Shown here: piece by piece, positions 7,919 to 16,516 of the stretch
How positions within the stretch are numbered: the stretch's first letter is position 1
Layout of the letters: the number at the start of each line of letters is the position of its first letter
DNA from: Marinobacter salsuginis
Lineage (GTDB): Bacteria > Pseudomonadota > Gammaproteobacteria > Pseudomonadales > Oleiphilaceae
Assembly: GCF_009617755.1 (NCBI RefSeq)
Contig: NZ_BGZH01000002.1
Location: forward strand, 62,001-126,000
DNA length: 64,000 nucleotides
Direction of reading: 5' to 3'
The notes under the pieces: generated by a model
Database searches by the model: none
What the model was told of the DNA's origin: nothing
What the model saw: the letters and a program-made list of their open reading frames with translations, nothing else
Translations under genes and position numbers: made by a program

Positions 7919-9235
7919 TTAACCCAGCAGCACTTCTGGCAACCTGGTCGCTAGCTCAGGGAATGCCAGCACCAACGCCAAGGTAATGATCTGAAGAATG
8001 ATGAACGGAATTACTCCACTATACATATGGCGTAGGGTAATATCCGGCGGCGCTACCGCTCGAAGATAGAATATCGACGGTGCCATGGGTGGAGTCAGAT
8101 AGCTGGTTTGCAGTACCACAAGGAAAGCAATACAAAACCAAATAGGGTCGAATCCAAGGTTCAGCACCAGCGGCATAGCAATCGGGATGACGATCAGCAC
8201 CACCGAAATCAAGTCGAGGACAAATCCTGCTAAGAATGTTAGAAGCAGGATCAGTGCAATCACACCCCAGGCTGGGATACCGAGGTCATTCAGCAGAGTC
8301 TGGATTGCGAGCATACCGCCAGATGCGAAGAAGACCCCCGCAAACATACTGCCGCCCAGAACGATGAGCAGGATCATCGTAGTAATCAGCAGAGTTTTCA
8401 TCAGTGCGTTACCGAACAGATGCCAAGTAAACGTACGATAGATAGCTGATAAACCAACCGCTCCCAACGCACCCCAGGCAGCCGCCTCCGTGGGTGTAGC
8501 TACGCCCATAAGGATGCTACCGAGCACGGCGAAGATAAGTATCGAAGGCGGAATTAGCGCCACTGCAGTTATTCTCAGTTTCTGCCCAAGGCTATACTCG
8601 GGGCTGCCCTCTATCGCGCGTGGAGCCATAGCCGGCTTTGCAATGGCAATGCCGACCACGTAAAGACCGAAAAGCACAGCCATTATCAGCCCAGGCAGCA
8701 GCAAACCGGCAAAGAGTTCACCCACCGAAACGTTGGCAACCGGCCCCAGCACGATCACTGTTATGGAAGGCGGAATTACCGTACCTAGCGACCCACTGGC
8801 GCACACGGTCCCGGAAATCAATCGCTTGTCATAGGCATGTTTCAACATAACCGGTACGGTTAGTAAGCCAATCACAGCTTCTGTGGCACCGACTACACCA
8901 CTGATGGCAGCAAAGATAGCTCCCATAATAATAGTGCTGAGGGCCATGCCTCCCGGTAGTCGCCAGGTCCAGATATGAATAGCCTCAAGCAACTTCGATG
9001 CGATGCCACTTTTCTCCAGGAAGGCTCCCATGAAGACAAATAACGGTACTGCGGCCAGCACCGAATTGCCCGCGACGCTATCAATCTGGGAAATCAGCTG
9101 GAACGATGCAGAACCGCCGAACTGAATCACACCGAAAATAAACGCGGTGCAAATCATCGACAATGCAATGGGGAAACCGCCCAACAGGAAAATCAGGAGA
9201 ACCGGGAACATCCAGAATCCGATGTATTCACTCAT
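7919..9235 (-). CDS. dctM: TRAP transporter large permease DctM
   Basis: This 438-residue hydrophobic protein shows the DctM pattern: about a dozen membrane segments, LLIFLLGGFPIALSM near the N-terminus, GAIFAAISGVVGATEAVIG with the conserved small-residue motif, and PTEAAAWGALGA in the second half. It is the ion-driven translocation subunit in the inner membrane. I start it at the ATG at 9235, which overlaps the dctQ stop by eight bases (ATGAGTGA), the normal coupling for these genes. TRAP systems usually import carboxylates. Confidence 0.9.
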   Translation of the reverse strand: MSEYIGFWMFPVLLIFLLGGFPIALSMICTAFIFGVIQFGGSASFQLISQIDSVAGNSVLAAVPLFVFMGAFLEKSGIASKLLEAIHIWTWRLPGGMALSTIIMGAIFAAISGVVGATEAVIGLLTVPVMLKHAYDKRLISGTVCASGSLGTVIPPSITVIVLGPVANVSVGELFAGLLLPGLIMAVLFGLYVVGIAIAKPAMAPRAIEGSPEYSLGQKLRITAVALIPPSILIFAVLGSILMGVATPTEAAAWGALGAVGLSAIYRTFTWHLFGNALMKTLLITTMILLIVLGGSMFAGVFFASGGMLAIQTLLNDLGIPAWGVIALILLLTFLAGFVLDLISVVLIVIPIAMPLVLNLGFDPIWFCIAFLVVLQTSYLTPPMAPSIFYLRAVAPPDITLRHMYSGVIPFIILQIITLALVLAFPELATRLPEVLLG

Positions 9236-9761
9236 GCCACACCCCTGACTCACCTTCGCCTTTAAACAGGATGGCAATAGAACGCGCCAATTCGACGGCG
9301 GTTTGCGCCGTCAGTATACCGAACCCGATAACCCAGACTGTTCGGAACGGCCAGATCAGGGGGTTCCAACCGGAAGCTCCGGAGGTTTCCTGATACTCAT
9401 AGGCCTCCAGCGCATACTGAAATAACGCGTCAACGATCCAGATCAGTGCCACTAACAATACTGCCAAGCCAATCATGTCCATGGTCGCTTTGCCTCGTGG
9501 CGGCAAGATCCCATAAAAGATATCGACGTTGACATGTTCGCGGACCTTCAGCGCGTACGCCATGCCCAACAGAAAAATTGATCCCATGAGCATGTAGCTC
9601 ATTTCATACGCCCAGACTGTTGGCGTGTTCAGGATGTAGCGGCTAACGACCTCATAGGTCAACGAACCAATCAGCGGCACGATCAGTAATGCACCGATCA
9701 GCGCAGCTGCTTTCGACAACGCATCCACGGCTTTTCCGAGGTAGCTGGAAACATTCATCAT
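9228..9761 (-). CDS. dctQ: TRAP transporter small permease DctQ
   Basis: The 177-residue protein has four membrane segments (about residues 17-38, 47-66, 88-110 and 128-150) and the loop FLLGMAYALKVREHVNVDI, which carries the DctQ signature of a conserved REHV(R/N)VD. It forms the membrane complex with DctM and docks the binding protein. It lies between dctP and dctM in the usual order. The start ATG has a second ATG right after it; either may be used. Confidence 0.9.
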   Translation of the reverse strand: MMNVSSYLGKAVDALSKAAALIGALLIVPLIGSLTYEVVSRYILNTPTVWAYEMSYMLMGSIFLLGMAYALKVREHVNVDIFYGILPPRGKATMDMIGLAVLLVALIWIVDALFQYALEAYEYQETSGASGWNPLIWPFRTVWVIGFGILTAQTAVELARSIAILFKGEGESGVWHE

Positions 9762-9873
9762 GCATACCCTAATGCCGATGCCCCGGGCAAGAACCTAGGT
9801 TGGGCCGAGAGCATCGTGTCTTTGATAATGCCGGGCCTCTCACAGAGATAGAGGCCCGCTTCACACCCTGCTT

Positions 9874-10932
9874 TTACTGCTCACCGCCGATGGGGAAGCG
9901 ATACTGAGGCCAGACAGCGAGTTGACCCTCAAAATCCCTCAGAGAATTCAGTACTCTGGCGAACCACTCATTGTCCTCAGCCTGCTTGTCTTCCCAATTA
10001 GTTGTGGCCTCTTCAATTGTCGCCATGAAGTCCCGATCAAGGTGCACAACTTCATTGTCACCCTCGGTCATCTCCTTGAATGCTGAAAGGTCAGCATTGG
10101 CACCAGCACTCCAGCTTTCATACATGGAGAGCTTTGCAGCTGTGGCGATTGCCTGCTGGTCTTCTTTGGAAAGACCCGCCCAGACCTTCTTGTTGATTTC
10201 GCACTCCAGGACCCCCCCAGGCTGGTGCATGCCCGGTACAACTATATACTTAGCTATATCGACGAAACCTGTCGGCTTGTTGATCTCTGGGCTCCCCCAT
10301 TCAGTGGCATCGATTACACCCCGGTCAAGCGACGTATACACTTCGGCTCCCGGCATCACAATAGTGGAAGCGCCAAGGTCGGACGCAATCTCAGCCCAGG
10401 CGCCGGAAGTGCGAATCTTCAGACCTTTGAAGTCTTCGTGGGTCTGAACCTTCTTATTTGAATGCAGGAAAATCTCTGTACCGATTATCGCGCAGGGGAA
10501 TGACACTACATTGAACTCTTCATCGCGGTACTCTTGCCAGAGTTCCAAGCCGCCCCCCTCATAGAGCCACATCAGGTAACCTTCTGGGGTTGGTGAGCCC
10601 GCATAGCCTGCAAAAAGCGCGGTGGTTCGATCCCTGCCCCAGTCATAGGCCATCCAATTGTGCCCTATTTCAACAACACCGCGGTTCACTGCCTCGGTGA
10701 CTTTTAGCGGATTAGACAGGGTACCGCCCGGGAAGACATTGATCGTGATGCGGCCGCCGGTGAGCTCCTCCACATTTTTGGCAAAGCCTTTAGCATCTCG
10801 CTCCAGCCAGGGACCACCGCCCCAGGGCGTAGCCATTTTCCAGGTTAATTCCGCGGCCATCGCACTACCGGCAGCAAGGTTTACGCTGGCGGCGATAATA
10901 GCCACCTTGATAGGGTTTGTGAGCTTTCTCAT
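9874..10932 (-). CDS. dctP: TRAP transporter periplasmic solute-binding protein DctP
   Basis: A Sec signal peptide of about 26 residues ending in SAMAAE precedes a 325-residue binding domain. The N-terminal MATPWGGGPWLERDAKGFAK, INVFPGGTL and the later GLKIRTSGAWAEIASDLGAS (with the ligand-carboxylate Arg) are typical of DctP/TakP proteins. The WATPWG variant and length resemble the subgroup for 2-oxo acids and other carboxylates, though the ligand cannot be read from sequence. The start is preceded by AGGAG. The gene is 102 bases downstream of the CoA-transferase in the same operon, so the substrate of the pathway probably enters here. Confidence 0.88.
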   Translation of the reverse strand: MRKLTNPIKVAIIAASVNLAAGSAMAAELTWKMATPWGGGPWLERDAKGFAKNVEELTGGRITINVFPGGTLSNPLKVTEAVNRGVVEIGHNWMAYDWGRDRTTALFAGYAGSPTPEGYLMWLYEGGGLELWQEYRDEEFNVVSFPCAIIGTEIFLHSNKKVQTHEDFKGLKIRTSGAWAEIASDLGASTIVMPGAEVYTSLDRGVIDATEWGSPEINKPTGFVDIAKYIVVPGMHQPGGVLECEINKKVWAGLSKEDQQAIATAAKLSMYESWSAGANADLSAFKEMTEGDNEVVHLDRDFMATIEEATTNWEDKQAEDNEWFARVLNSLRDFEGQLAVWPQYRFPIGGEQ

Positions 10933-11034
10933 TGTTGATCTCCTTTCGTCTTGCGTAGTTGGCCGGTTCCCCTTTACGGAGTTCCGCCCGGTTTTTGTTG
11001 TTATGAGCTTTTGTGACGGCCAAGCCCTTCAGTC

Positions 11035-12186
11035 TCAGCGTTGAATGGGTTTAACCGGTGGCCACACCAGCCCTGTCACGTTCGAGGTTTCAGGGACGGC
11101 CTTGTTGATCTTCACTTCTGAGAGACCTATCTCTCGGAGGACCGTATGCGAAATGTCCGTGCCATCAGTGACACCCGGCATGGTTGGGGTTCTGGAATAG
11201 CGAGGAATGGCTGGAATAGTATAGGTGTCGCTGCCAGGAAACCGAGCTTGCACATGCGAGTGTTTGAACACCTCATCTGGCGCTAACACCGGTGAAACGC
11301 AGGCATCCAGGCCCCTAAAGTGCTCCACCCAGTGGTCCCGGGACCGGCCAGCAAATATTCGCTCGAACTGTTTGGTCATTGCGGGCCAAGTGTCCGGATC
11401 CATGTGATCTGGCACTGGTTGCTCTAGGTTCAGTCCACGCCACAGATTAGTGAAAAACGCACTTTCCAAAGCCCCAACTGCCAGGTACTTGCTGTCGCTG
11501 CAGACGTAACACCTGTAAAAAGGGGCCTCTCCAGTCAGTAGGCCTTTGCCACGAGAAGGCAACACCGCCTTACCCCAATCCTGGTAGTGCATCATCATCA
11601 AGGAAAGACAGCCATCTACCATAGCAACGTCCAGGAACTGCCCCAGTCCCGAGCGCTCCCTTTCCAGTAGGGCTCCGAGGATAGAATAGGCGGCGTAGAG
11701 TCCACCAGCGGCAAAATCCGCAATAATGTTTAATGGCAGTGCCGGTGGTCCCTCGACCGGGCCCATGGCGCCAAGGGCACCGGACAGACCAACATAGTTG
11801 ATATCGTGACCTGCCTCTTGAGCGAGCGGACCATCCTGTCCGTAGCCTGTCAGAGAGCAGTACACTAGTCTCGGGTTGTATTGCCTGAGGGAGTCATAGT
11901 CGAGGCCCAGGCGGCGCATAACACCAGGACGAAAGCCTTCCATCAAAACATCTGCATCGGCAACCAACAGGCGGAAGGCTTCCAGACCTTCTTGGCTTTT
12001 AAGGTCAAGGCTTATAAAGCGCTTGCCACGACGGTAGCTGTCAATTGGTAAGCCGGAACGACCTCCGCCGATGACAATAACCTCTGCCCCCATATCTGCT
12101 AGCAACATTGAGCCGTACGGACCTGGCGCAAGACGAGTTAAATCCAAAACGCGGGTGCCCTTCAGGATTGAGTTCTGCTCAGTCAT
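11035..12186 (-). CDS. CaiB/BaiF CoA-transferase, alpha-methylacyl-CoA racemase type
   Basis: The 383-residue protein carries LDLTRLAPGPYGSMLLADMGAEV, MEGFRPGVMRRLGLDYDSL, LVYCSLTGYGQDGP and the catalytic AGHDINYVGLSG (Asp about 128). The tyrosine-containing, H-D-I-N-Y form of the active site is the one seen in alpha-methylacyl-CoA racemases rather than in formyl-CoA transferases. It could epimerise a 2-methyl-branched acyl-CoA for the acyl-CoA dehydrogenase encoded two genes upstream, or transfer CoA. The start is supported by GAGGAG. It is 24 bases after the alcohol dehydrogenase gene. Confidence 0.82.
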   Translation of the reverse strand: MTEQNSILKGTRVLDLTRLAPGPYGSMLLADMGAEVIVIGGGRSGLPIDSYRRGKRFISLDLKSQEGLEAFRLLVADADVLMEGFRPGVMRRLGLDYDSLRQYNPRLVYCSLTGYGQDGPLAQEAGHDINYVGLSGALGAMGPVEGPPALPLNIIADFAAGGLYAAYSILGALLERERSGLGQFLDVAMVDGCLSLMMMHYQDWGKAVLPSRGKGLLTGEAPFYRCYVCSDSKYLAVGALESAFFTNLWRGLNLEQPVPDHMDPDTWPAMTKQFERIFAGRSRDHWVEHFRGLDACVSPVLAPDEVFKHSHVQARFPGSDTYTIPAIPRYSRTPTMPGVTDGTDISHTVLREIGLSEVKINKAVPETSNVTGLVWPPVKPIQR

Positions 12187-12210
12187 ATCAAACTCCTCAC
12201 GATCACAAGC

Positions 12211-13344
12211 TCAGCCCATGGTTTCTCGTAACATGGTGAGAAAGTCCTCAGCCGATGCTGGACGCGGATTGGTAGCGGTGGAGTGGTCTTCTTCGGAAAA
12301 CTGAGCCATGTCCTCGAGCACCTCATCCGGCACACCCATTGCACGGAGATTCTTTGGCATGCCCAGCTCGGCATTCAAGCGCTCAAATTCTGCTGGCAGG
12401 TCGGCATCGCCTGGCAGGCCCATAGCGGCCTTGAGATGGTCAAATTTGTCACCACAATGACTCTGGTTAAAACGTAATACAGGTGGCAACAACACCGCAT
12501 TCAGGGTTCCATGGTGCAGCTTAAGCTCCTTCAGGCCACCAAGAGCGTGGGACATAGAGTGCACGCCCCCCAAACCCTTTTGGAATGCCAGCGCACCTTC
12601 CAGGGCCGCTATCATCATTTCACTTCGTGCTTCCATATCAGTTCCGTCTTTTACGGCGCGAATCAGATACTTCGAAGCTCGGCGGAGGCCGTCCAACGCA
12701 ATGGCATCGGCCGGTGGATTAATCTTGGGGCTCAGGTAAGTTTCAACACAGTGGGCAATGGCATCCATCCCGGTTGCTGCGGTTAGCCCGGCCGGAAGTG
12801 AGCGGGTCAGTTCGGCGTCGCAGATGGCCAAGTCCGGGATCAAGTAAGGGGATAAAAATCCGAGTTTACGGCCATCGTTTAGCGTTATAAGGGACGCCCT
12901 GCCTACCTCGCTTCCAGTTCCTGCTGTAGTTGGTACTGCCACGAGGGGAACGGTTGGGCCGATTCTGGCAACGCCACCATTAATCGCTGCATATTGGCGC
13001 AGTGGCCGCTCATGAGTTGCGAGCAACGCAACAGCTTTGGCAAGGTCTATGCTGGAACCGCCACCGATTGCAACGATGCCATCACAGTCGTCGCAACGAT
13101 AGGCGTGTAAAGCGTCTTCTACAGCCGCTTCAGTCGGGTTAGCTGGAGTGCCATCATAAATAGCAACGCTGTCCGAAAGCTTGGCAGTTGCCCTAACCTT
13201 ATCAAGGAGGCCGCTGGAAACCAGGCCAGCATCCGTAATGATCAGCGGCTTACTCACTTTCATACTTGCCAATTCATCATTCAGTGAAGCTATTGCGCCT
13301 GCTCCCAAGCGAATATTGGTCAGATAGTTAATTTGAGCAATCAT
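12211..13344 (-). CDS. Iron-containing alcohol dehydrogenase (group III)
   Basis: This 377-residue cytosolic NAD(P)-dependent dehydrogenase has the cofactor-binding AIGGGSSIDLAKA (about residues 93-105), VAVPTTAGTGSEVG, and metal ligands in DAIAHCVETYLSP, GGVHSMSHALGG and the HHGTLNAVLLPPVL stretch, in the family order. Members oxidise short alcohols or hydroxyacids such as 4-hydroxybutyrate. It lies ten bases after the acyl-CoA dehydrogenase gene and shares its operon with an aldehyde dehydrogenase, so an alcohol-to-aldehyde-to-acid sequence in the pathway is plausible. Confidence 0.85.
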   Translation of the reverse strand: MIAQINYLTNIRLGAGAIASLNDELASMKVSKPLIITDAGLVSSGLLDKVRATAKLSDSVAIYDGTPANPTEAAVEDALHAYRCDDCDGIVAIGGGSSIDLAKAVALLATHERPLRQYAAINGGVARIGPTVPLVAVPTTAGTGSEVGRASLITLNDGRKLGFLSPYLIPDLAICDAELTRSLPAGLTAATGMDAIAHCVETYLSPKINPPADAIALDGLRRASKYLIRAVKDGTDMEARSEMMIAALEGALAFQKGLGGVHSMSHALGGLKELKLHHGTLNAVLLPPVLRFNQSHCGDKFDHLKAAMGLPGDADLPAEFERLNAELGMPKNLRAMGVPDEVLEDMAQFSEEDHSTATNPRPASAEDFLTMLRETMG

Positions 13345-13354
13345 GTTTTTCGTC

Positions 13355-14479
13355 TCAATCAGAAAGCATGGCTTTTGCGACGATCAATTTCTGGATCTCG
13401 CTGGTTCCTTCGTATATCTGGGTGATTTTCGCGTCGCGCATCATGCGCTCCACGGGAAAATCAGTCAGATAACCCGCACCGCCATGAAGCTGCACTGACT
13501 CGGTGGCCACTTTCATGGCGACATTGCTGCAGAATAGCTTGGCCATGGAGGCTAGGGTGCGGGCCTCGGGCTCCTTGTTTTCGACCGCTTGACACGACCG
13601 ATAGAGAAGTTGGCGAGCAGCTTCAATTTCCGTTGCCAAATCGGCAATAGTGCCGCGGATCATCTGAAAGCGCGCCACCTGCTGGCCAAACACTTCTCTT
13701 TCTTTCACGTACTTGATGGCAGCATCAAGCGCCCCTTGGGCAATCCCGAGCGCCTGAGCTCCGATAAGCGGCCGAGTGTAGGCCAGCGAATCAGTGATGT
13801 ACTGTCGACCTTCCTTAGAGTCACCAAGGAGCCGATAATCTTCGACGCGGCAATCTTCGAAAATCACATCAGCAGTGGGGCTACCTCGCACCCCCATCTT
13901 CGATTCCAGCTTGCCAAACGAAAGGCCGGGGTCAGATTTATGCACCGCGAACACACCAAAGCTATCTTCACCGGTTCGCGCTAGAACCGAGTACCAGTCA
14001 GAGCGGCTGGCATTGGTGATGTAGCGTTTTTGGCCATTAATTACCCACTGACCATCCTGGTATTGGGCGCGAGTACGAGCGCCCCAGACATCAGACCCCC
14101 CATGAATCTCGGTCAGACAGATGGATGCAACGGTATCGCCATTAATTGCCGGCTTCATAACCTCTTCGATCAACTGTGGCGAACCAAACGATGCTATCGG
14201 TCCAAGCCCGGCCCAAATCACCATCAGTGTCAGCGACGAGGTCGCACATACGCGGGCAATTTCCTCTAAACAGATGCTTTGCGCCAGCACGTCCCCAGAC
14301 TGGCCACCAACTCTCTCATCGAAGGGCAGCGCAACCAGTTGCAATTCCTTGAATGCGGCAAGTGCCTCTTCAGGGAATCGCTTTTTTTCGTCGACATCCG
14401 CGGCGTAGGGTTGAATTTTGGTTTCGGCTAGGCGCCTCACCGCCTTGCGAAACTCTTCGTAATCCTCTCGTTCGAGCAT
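13355..14479 (-). CDS. Acyl-CoA dehydrogenase
   Basis: The 374-residue FAD enzyme introduces a trans-2 double bond into an acyl-CoA. It shows ICLTEIHGGSDVWGARTRA (flavin/substrate loop), YITNASRSDWYSV, YVKEREVFGQQVARFQ, LHGGAGYLTDFPVERMMRD and a C-terminal IYEGTSEIQKLIVAKAML containing the catalytic Glu of the short/branched-chain type. I choose the ATG at 14479 because GAGGAGAACG precedes it; the longer open frame upstream would cross the promoter. It is the first gene of the leftward operon to 6252. An operator-like palindrome lies 59 bases upstream. Confidence 0.88.
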   Translation of the reverse strand: MLEREDYEEFRKAVRRLAETKIQPYAADVDEKKRFPEEALAAFKELQLVALPFDERVGGQSGDVLAQSICLEEIARVCATSSLTLMVIWAGLGPIASFGSPQLIEEVMKPAINGDTVASICLTEIHGGSDVWGARTRAQYQDGQWVINGQKRYITNASRSDWYSVLARTGEDSFGVFAVHKSDPGLSFGKLESKMGVRGSPTADVIFEDCRVEDYRLLGDSKEGRQYITDSLAYTRPLIGAQALGIAQGALDAAIKYVKEREVFGQQVARFQMIRGTIADLATEIEAARQLLYRSCQAVENKEPEARTLASMAKLFCSNVAMKVATESVQLHGGAGYLTDFPVERMMRDAKITQIYEGTSEIQKLIVAKAMLSD

Positions 14480-14521
14480 CGTTCGTTCTCCTCGTTTTTG
14501 TTGATAGCGACTGCGCGTTTT

Positions 14522-14557
14522 TACCAATAAAGCACATACTATCCGGATGGTCAATAA
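14522..14557 (-). promoter_or_regulatory. Candidate promoter of the acyl-CoA dehydrogenase operon
   Basis: On the minus strand TTGACC (-35) is followed after 17 bases by TTTATT (-10). The palindrome at 14538-14551 overlaps the -35 end and fills most of the spacer, the classic place for a repressor. Confidence 0.4.
14538..14551. promoter_or_regulatory. Palindromic operator candidate, ACTATCCGGATGGT
   Basis: A 14-base near-perfect palindrome (one mismatched pair) lies within the candidate promoter of the operon that starts at 14479. It matches the inner part of the palindrome at 3671-3686 in 11 of 14 positions. The shared consensus suggests one regulator, most simply the TetR protein of this cluster. 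Confidence 0.45.
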
Positions 14558-14830
14558 AAAATAAAATGACAGCAACTCAGCAGAATTCTTGTAGCTGCAG
14601 TCGGTTAGCTGTTTGGAGGGCATTAGGGGCTCTACGTCGCCGGCTCTAAAAAAGTTAAAACCTGAACAAAGGCAATGAGTTGGCTTGATGTCGAGGAATA
14701 CTATCCCTCATAAATCTCTCCCGTTTCGCCCAAAAGCCGTAAGAAATCACTAGATCTCCCGAAATAAGCACCAGGTAGCCCAGCGAGATCTGCTGAAAAC
14801 TTACATCGAAGGCATCCTCCACTCGTTCGG

Positions 14831-15568
14831 ATGGGCAAATGGATCGACTGGACCATCGTGGATGGAGACCCACATGGTTATGGCACATATTCATGGGGTC
14901 CCACCACTAAATGGGCAGGAGATGTCTATGTAGGAAACTGGTCAATGGGCGAGAGAACAGGGTACGGCGTGTATTCAAGCCCCAGGCCGACTGGATACAA
15001 ATATGATATAGAATTGGATGGTCGTTATGTGGTTCGAGGAGTTTTTCGAAAGTCAGAGTTAAAGGAACTTTGTACCTCTGAGAGTTCGTGCGTAGCAATT
15101 ACAACCCGACCTGAAAGTAAAAAGAAATCGCCACCAAAGTCCCAGTGGGAATTTGGCTCTGAGACTGACAAATTCACGGACCGTATTACTCAGATAATTG
15201 CCACTAAATCTTCGAACCGCCTCAATCGGATATTGATGATTGCGTGCTCAGGAGGCGAAATGGCGTTGGTGTATCAACATTCCTTTAGTCCATTGATATC
15301 AGATAATGATCGTGCTGAGCTGATCGTAAGAATTGATGACAATGAAGTTCACAGATTTCGTTTCAGCGACTTGTCGTTTGACGGCACCATGACAGGAACG
15401 TCAATTAACGAAGAAGCCAAATTGATTGCGGAGATGAAGGCAGGCCTAGAAATTGCGGTGCAATCTTCAACGCGTGACTTGGAGATATCGTATGAAGGCT
15501 CTGTTGAAGATGTTTTCTCTCTCATTGGATTTACTGCCGCCTCTCGAAAACTCGATTGTATTCAATAA
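14831..15568 (+). CDS. MORN-repeat protein with a VasI-like C-terminal domain, probably 5'-truncated
   Basis: The 245-residue frame begins with MORN-like repeats (HGYGTYSWGPTTKWAGDVYV and GNWSMGERTGYGVYSS, about residues 15-50). After a lysine/proline-rich linker comes a domain with WEFGSETDKFTDR, ILMIACSGGEMALVY, ELIVRIDDNEVHRFRF and FSLIGFTAASRKL. That domain resembles, from memory, the VasI/TagV-like domain found in some type VI secretion and phage-lysis-linked proteins. No ribosome-binding site or signal peptide precedes the ATG, and upstream frames are closed by stops, so the original N-terminus may be lost. It is an orphan next to an IS remnant. Function unknown. Confidence 0.55.
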   Translation: MGKWIDWTIVDGDPHGYGTYSWGPTTKWAGDVYVGNWSMGERTGYGVYSSPRPTGYKYDIELDGRYVVRGVFRKSELKELCTSESSCVAITTRPESKKKSPPKSQWEFGSETDKFTDRITQIIATKSSNRLNRILMIACSGGEMALVYQHSFSPLISDNDRAELIVRIDDNEVHRFRFSDLSFDGTMTGTSINEEAKLIAEMKAGLEIAVQSSTRDLEISYEGSVEDVFSLIGFTAASRKLDCIQ

Positions 15569-15582
15569 AGAGGGGCCCTTCT

Positions 15583-15834
15583 CCGTAGTACCGATTCCAC
15601 AAGAGCTTGAGCCATTCTTCAGCATCAATCTTCTTTAAACGGGAATTTCCAGCTTCCAGCTCCTTCAGGCGCTTTATCATCGATGCGTTCATTCCGCCAA
15701 AGTTCGAGCGCCACTGGATAGATCAGCGCCGAACTGAGATTGTGTTCCCGAGCCAGTTCAGCCACCTGAACTACGGCTTCGTGCTGCTTCAACGTCGCCA
15801 TGATCTGGCTGTCGGTAAATCGAGACTTCTTCAT
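15583..15834 (-). pseudogene. IS3-family transposase OrfA remnant, frameshifted
   Basis: The first 38 codons read MKKSRFTDSQIMATLKQHEA onward with VAELAREHNLSSALIY, the helix-turn-helix start of IS3/IS911-type OrfA. After LSSALIY the match moves to the next frame, which continues QWRSNFGGMNASMIKRLKEL and SRLKK before degenerating. No OrfB is present. A possible left-over terminal repeat (TGTAATCCCCCAGAG, minus strand, ending near 15903) lies about 70 bases upstream. The element is dead, but it marks past insertion in this patch. Confidence 0.75.
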
Positions 15835-15903
15835 CGGTTGTTCCTCCTGCGGTCGCGTTAAAGGCCTCTACTCAAAATTTCGATTATTCTCTGGGGGATT
15901 ACA

Positions 15904-16324
15904 CAGGCACCCAGTTGAACTTGGTACCGTGAGTGACCGCTTTGAAAGCAAAGCGTGTGGGTGCGACGCCAATGTTCGCTTTTGTTTAAAAGCTTGGATT
16001 TATACTGGTGCCCTTGCCACTCCTAGCCTGTGAGTGAACCGACCTCGGTTCAGATTTTACACACTGGCTCATCTCGCCGCGGTAAAAAGTCCGCTTTCTA
16101 AAGAAAGCGTGGCCAGAACTCCGACGTATGTCGCCATAATGTGGCAGCTGAACTAGACTGGAACGTCAAGAACACACTCAGACTTGCAGCGTAGACAACT
16201 ACTCTCACCGGAAGAACAAAAACTGACTGACGGTCATTTTCCAGCTGGCCGCAGATCGAACCGTCAAAAGCCTTGGCACATATTTGTCACATATACGTCA
16301 CAGGGGATTTCTTCCGGCCCAAAC
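15904..16324. other. Gene-free stretch between the IS remnant and the initiator tRNA
   Basis: I find no supported gene. A short perfect hairpin CGCTTTC-TAAA-GAAAGCG lies at 16092-16109. A repeated CACATATTTGTCACATATACGTCACA-like segment near 16278-16304 is A+T rich and could be the decayed end of an integrase region, but I cannot identify one. Confidence 0.45.
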
Positions 16325-16363
16325 GCAAAAAAGGCAGATCAGTGAATCACTGATCTGCCTTTC
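16325..16363 (-). terminator. Rho-independent terminator after tRNA-fMet
   Basis: AAGGCAGATCAGTG and CACTGATCTGCCTT form a 14-base-pair stem with a three-base loop. On the minus strand it is followed by six T residues. It ends the tRNA transcript a few bases past the CCA end. Confidence 0.85.
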
Positions 16364-16370
16364 TCTTAGA

Positions 16371-16447
<77 letters not shown>

Positions 16448-16516
16448 TCAAAACTGGTTGTTGATGGGCTTGCCCCGATCAACGTGCGCGTATATTAAGG
16501 ATTGGATGCACCACTG

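Larger units (their letters stand above)
14480..14830. other. Upstream region of the catabolic operon; otherwise gene-free
   Basis: Apart from the promoter/operator at 14525-14557 I find no gene. The DNA from here to about 16300 looks more A+T rich than the core that follows, and open frames in it lack ribosome-binding sites. Confidence 0.5.

Noticed and set aside
14655..14894. Open frame of 79 codons on the minus strand
   Set aside because: No start signal and it overlaps the MORN frame; no recognisable features.
15570..16330. Active insertion sequence or composite transposon
   Set aside because: Only a frameshifted orfA fragment remains, there is no orfB, and no second copy is seen in the window.
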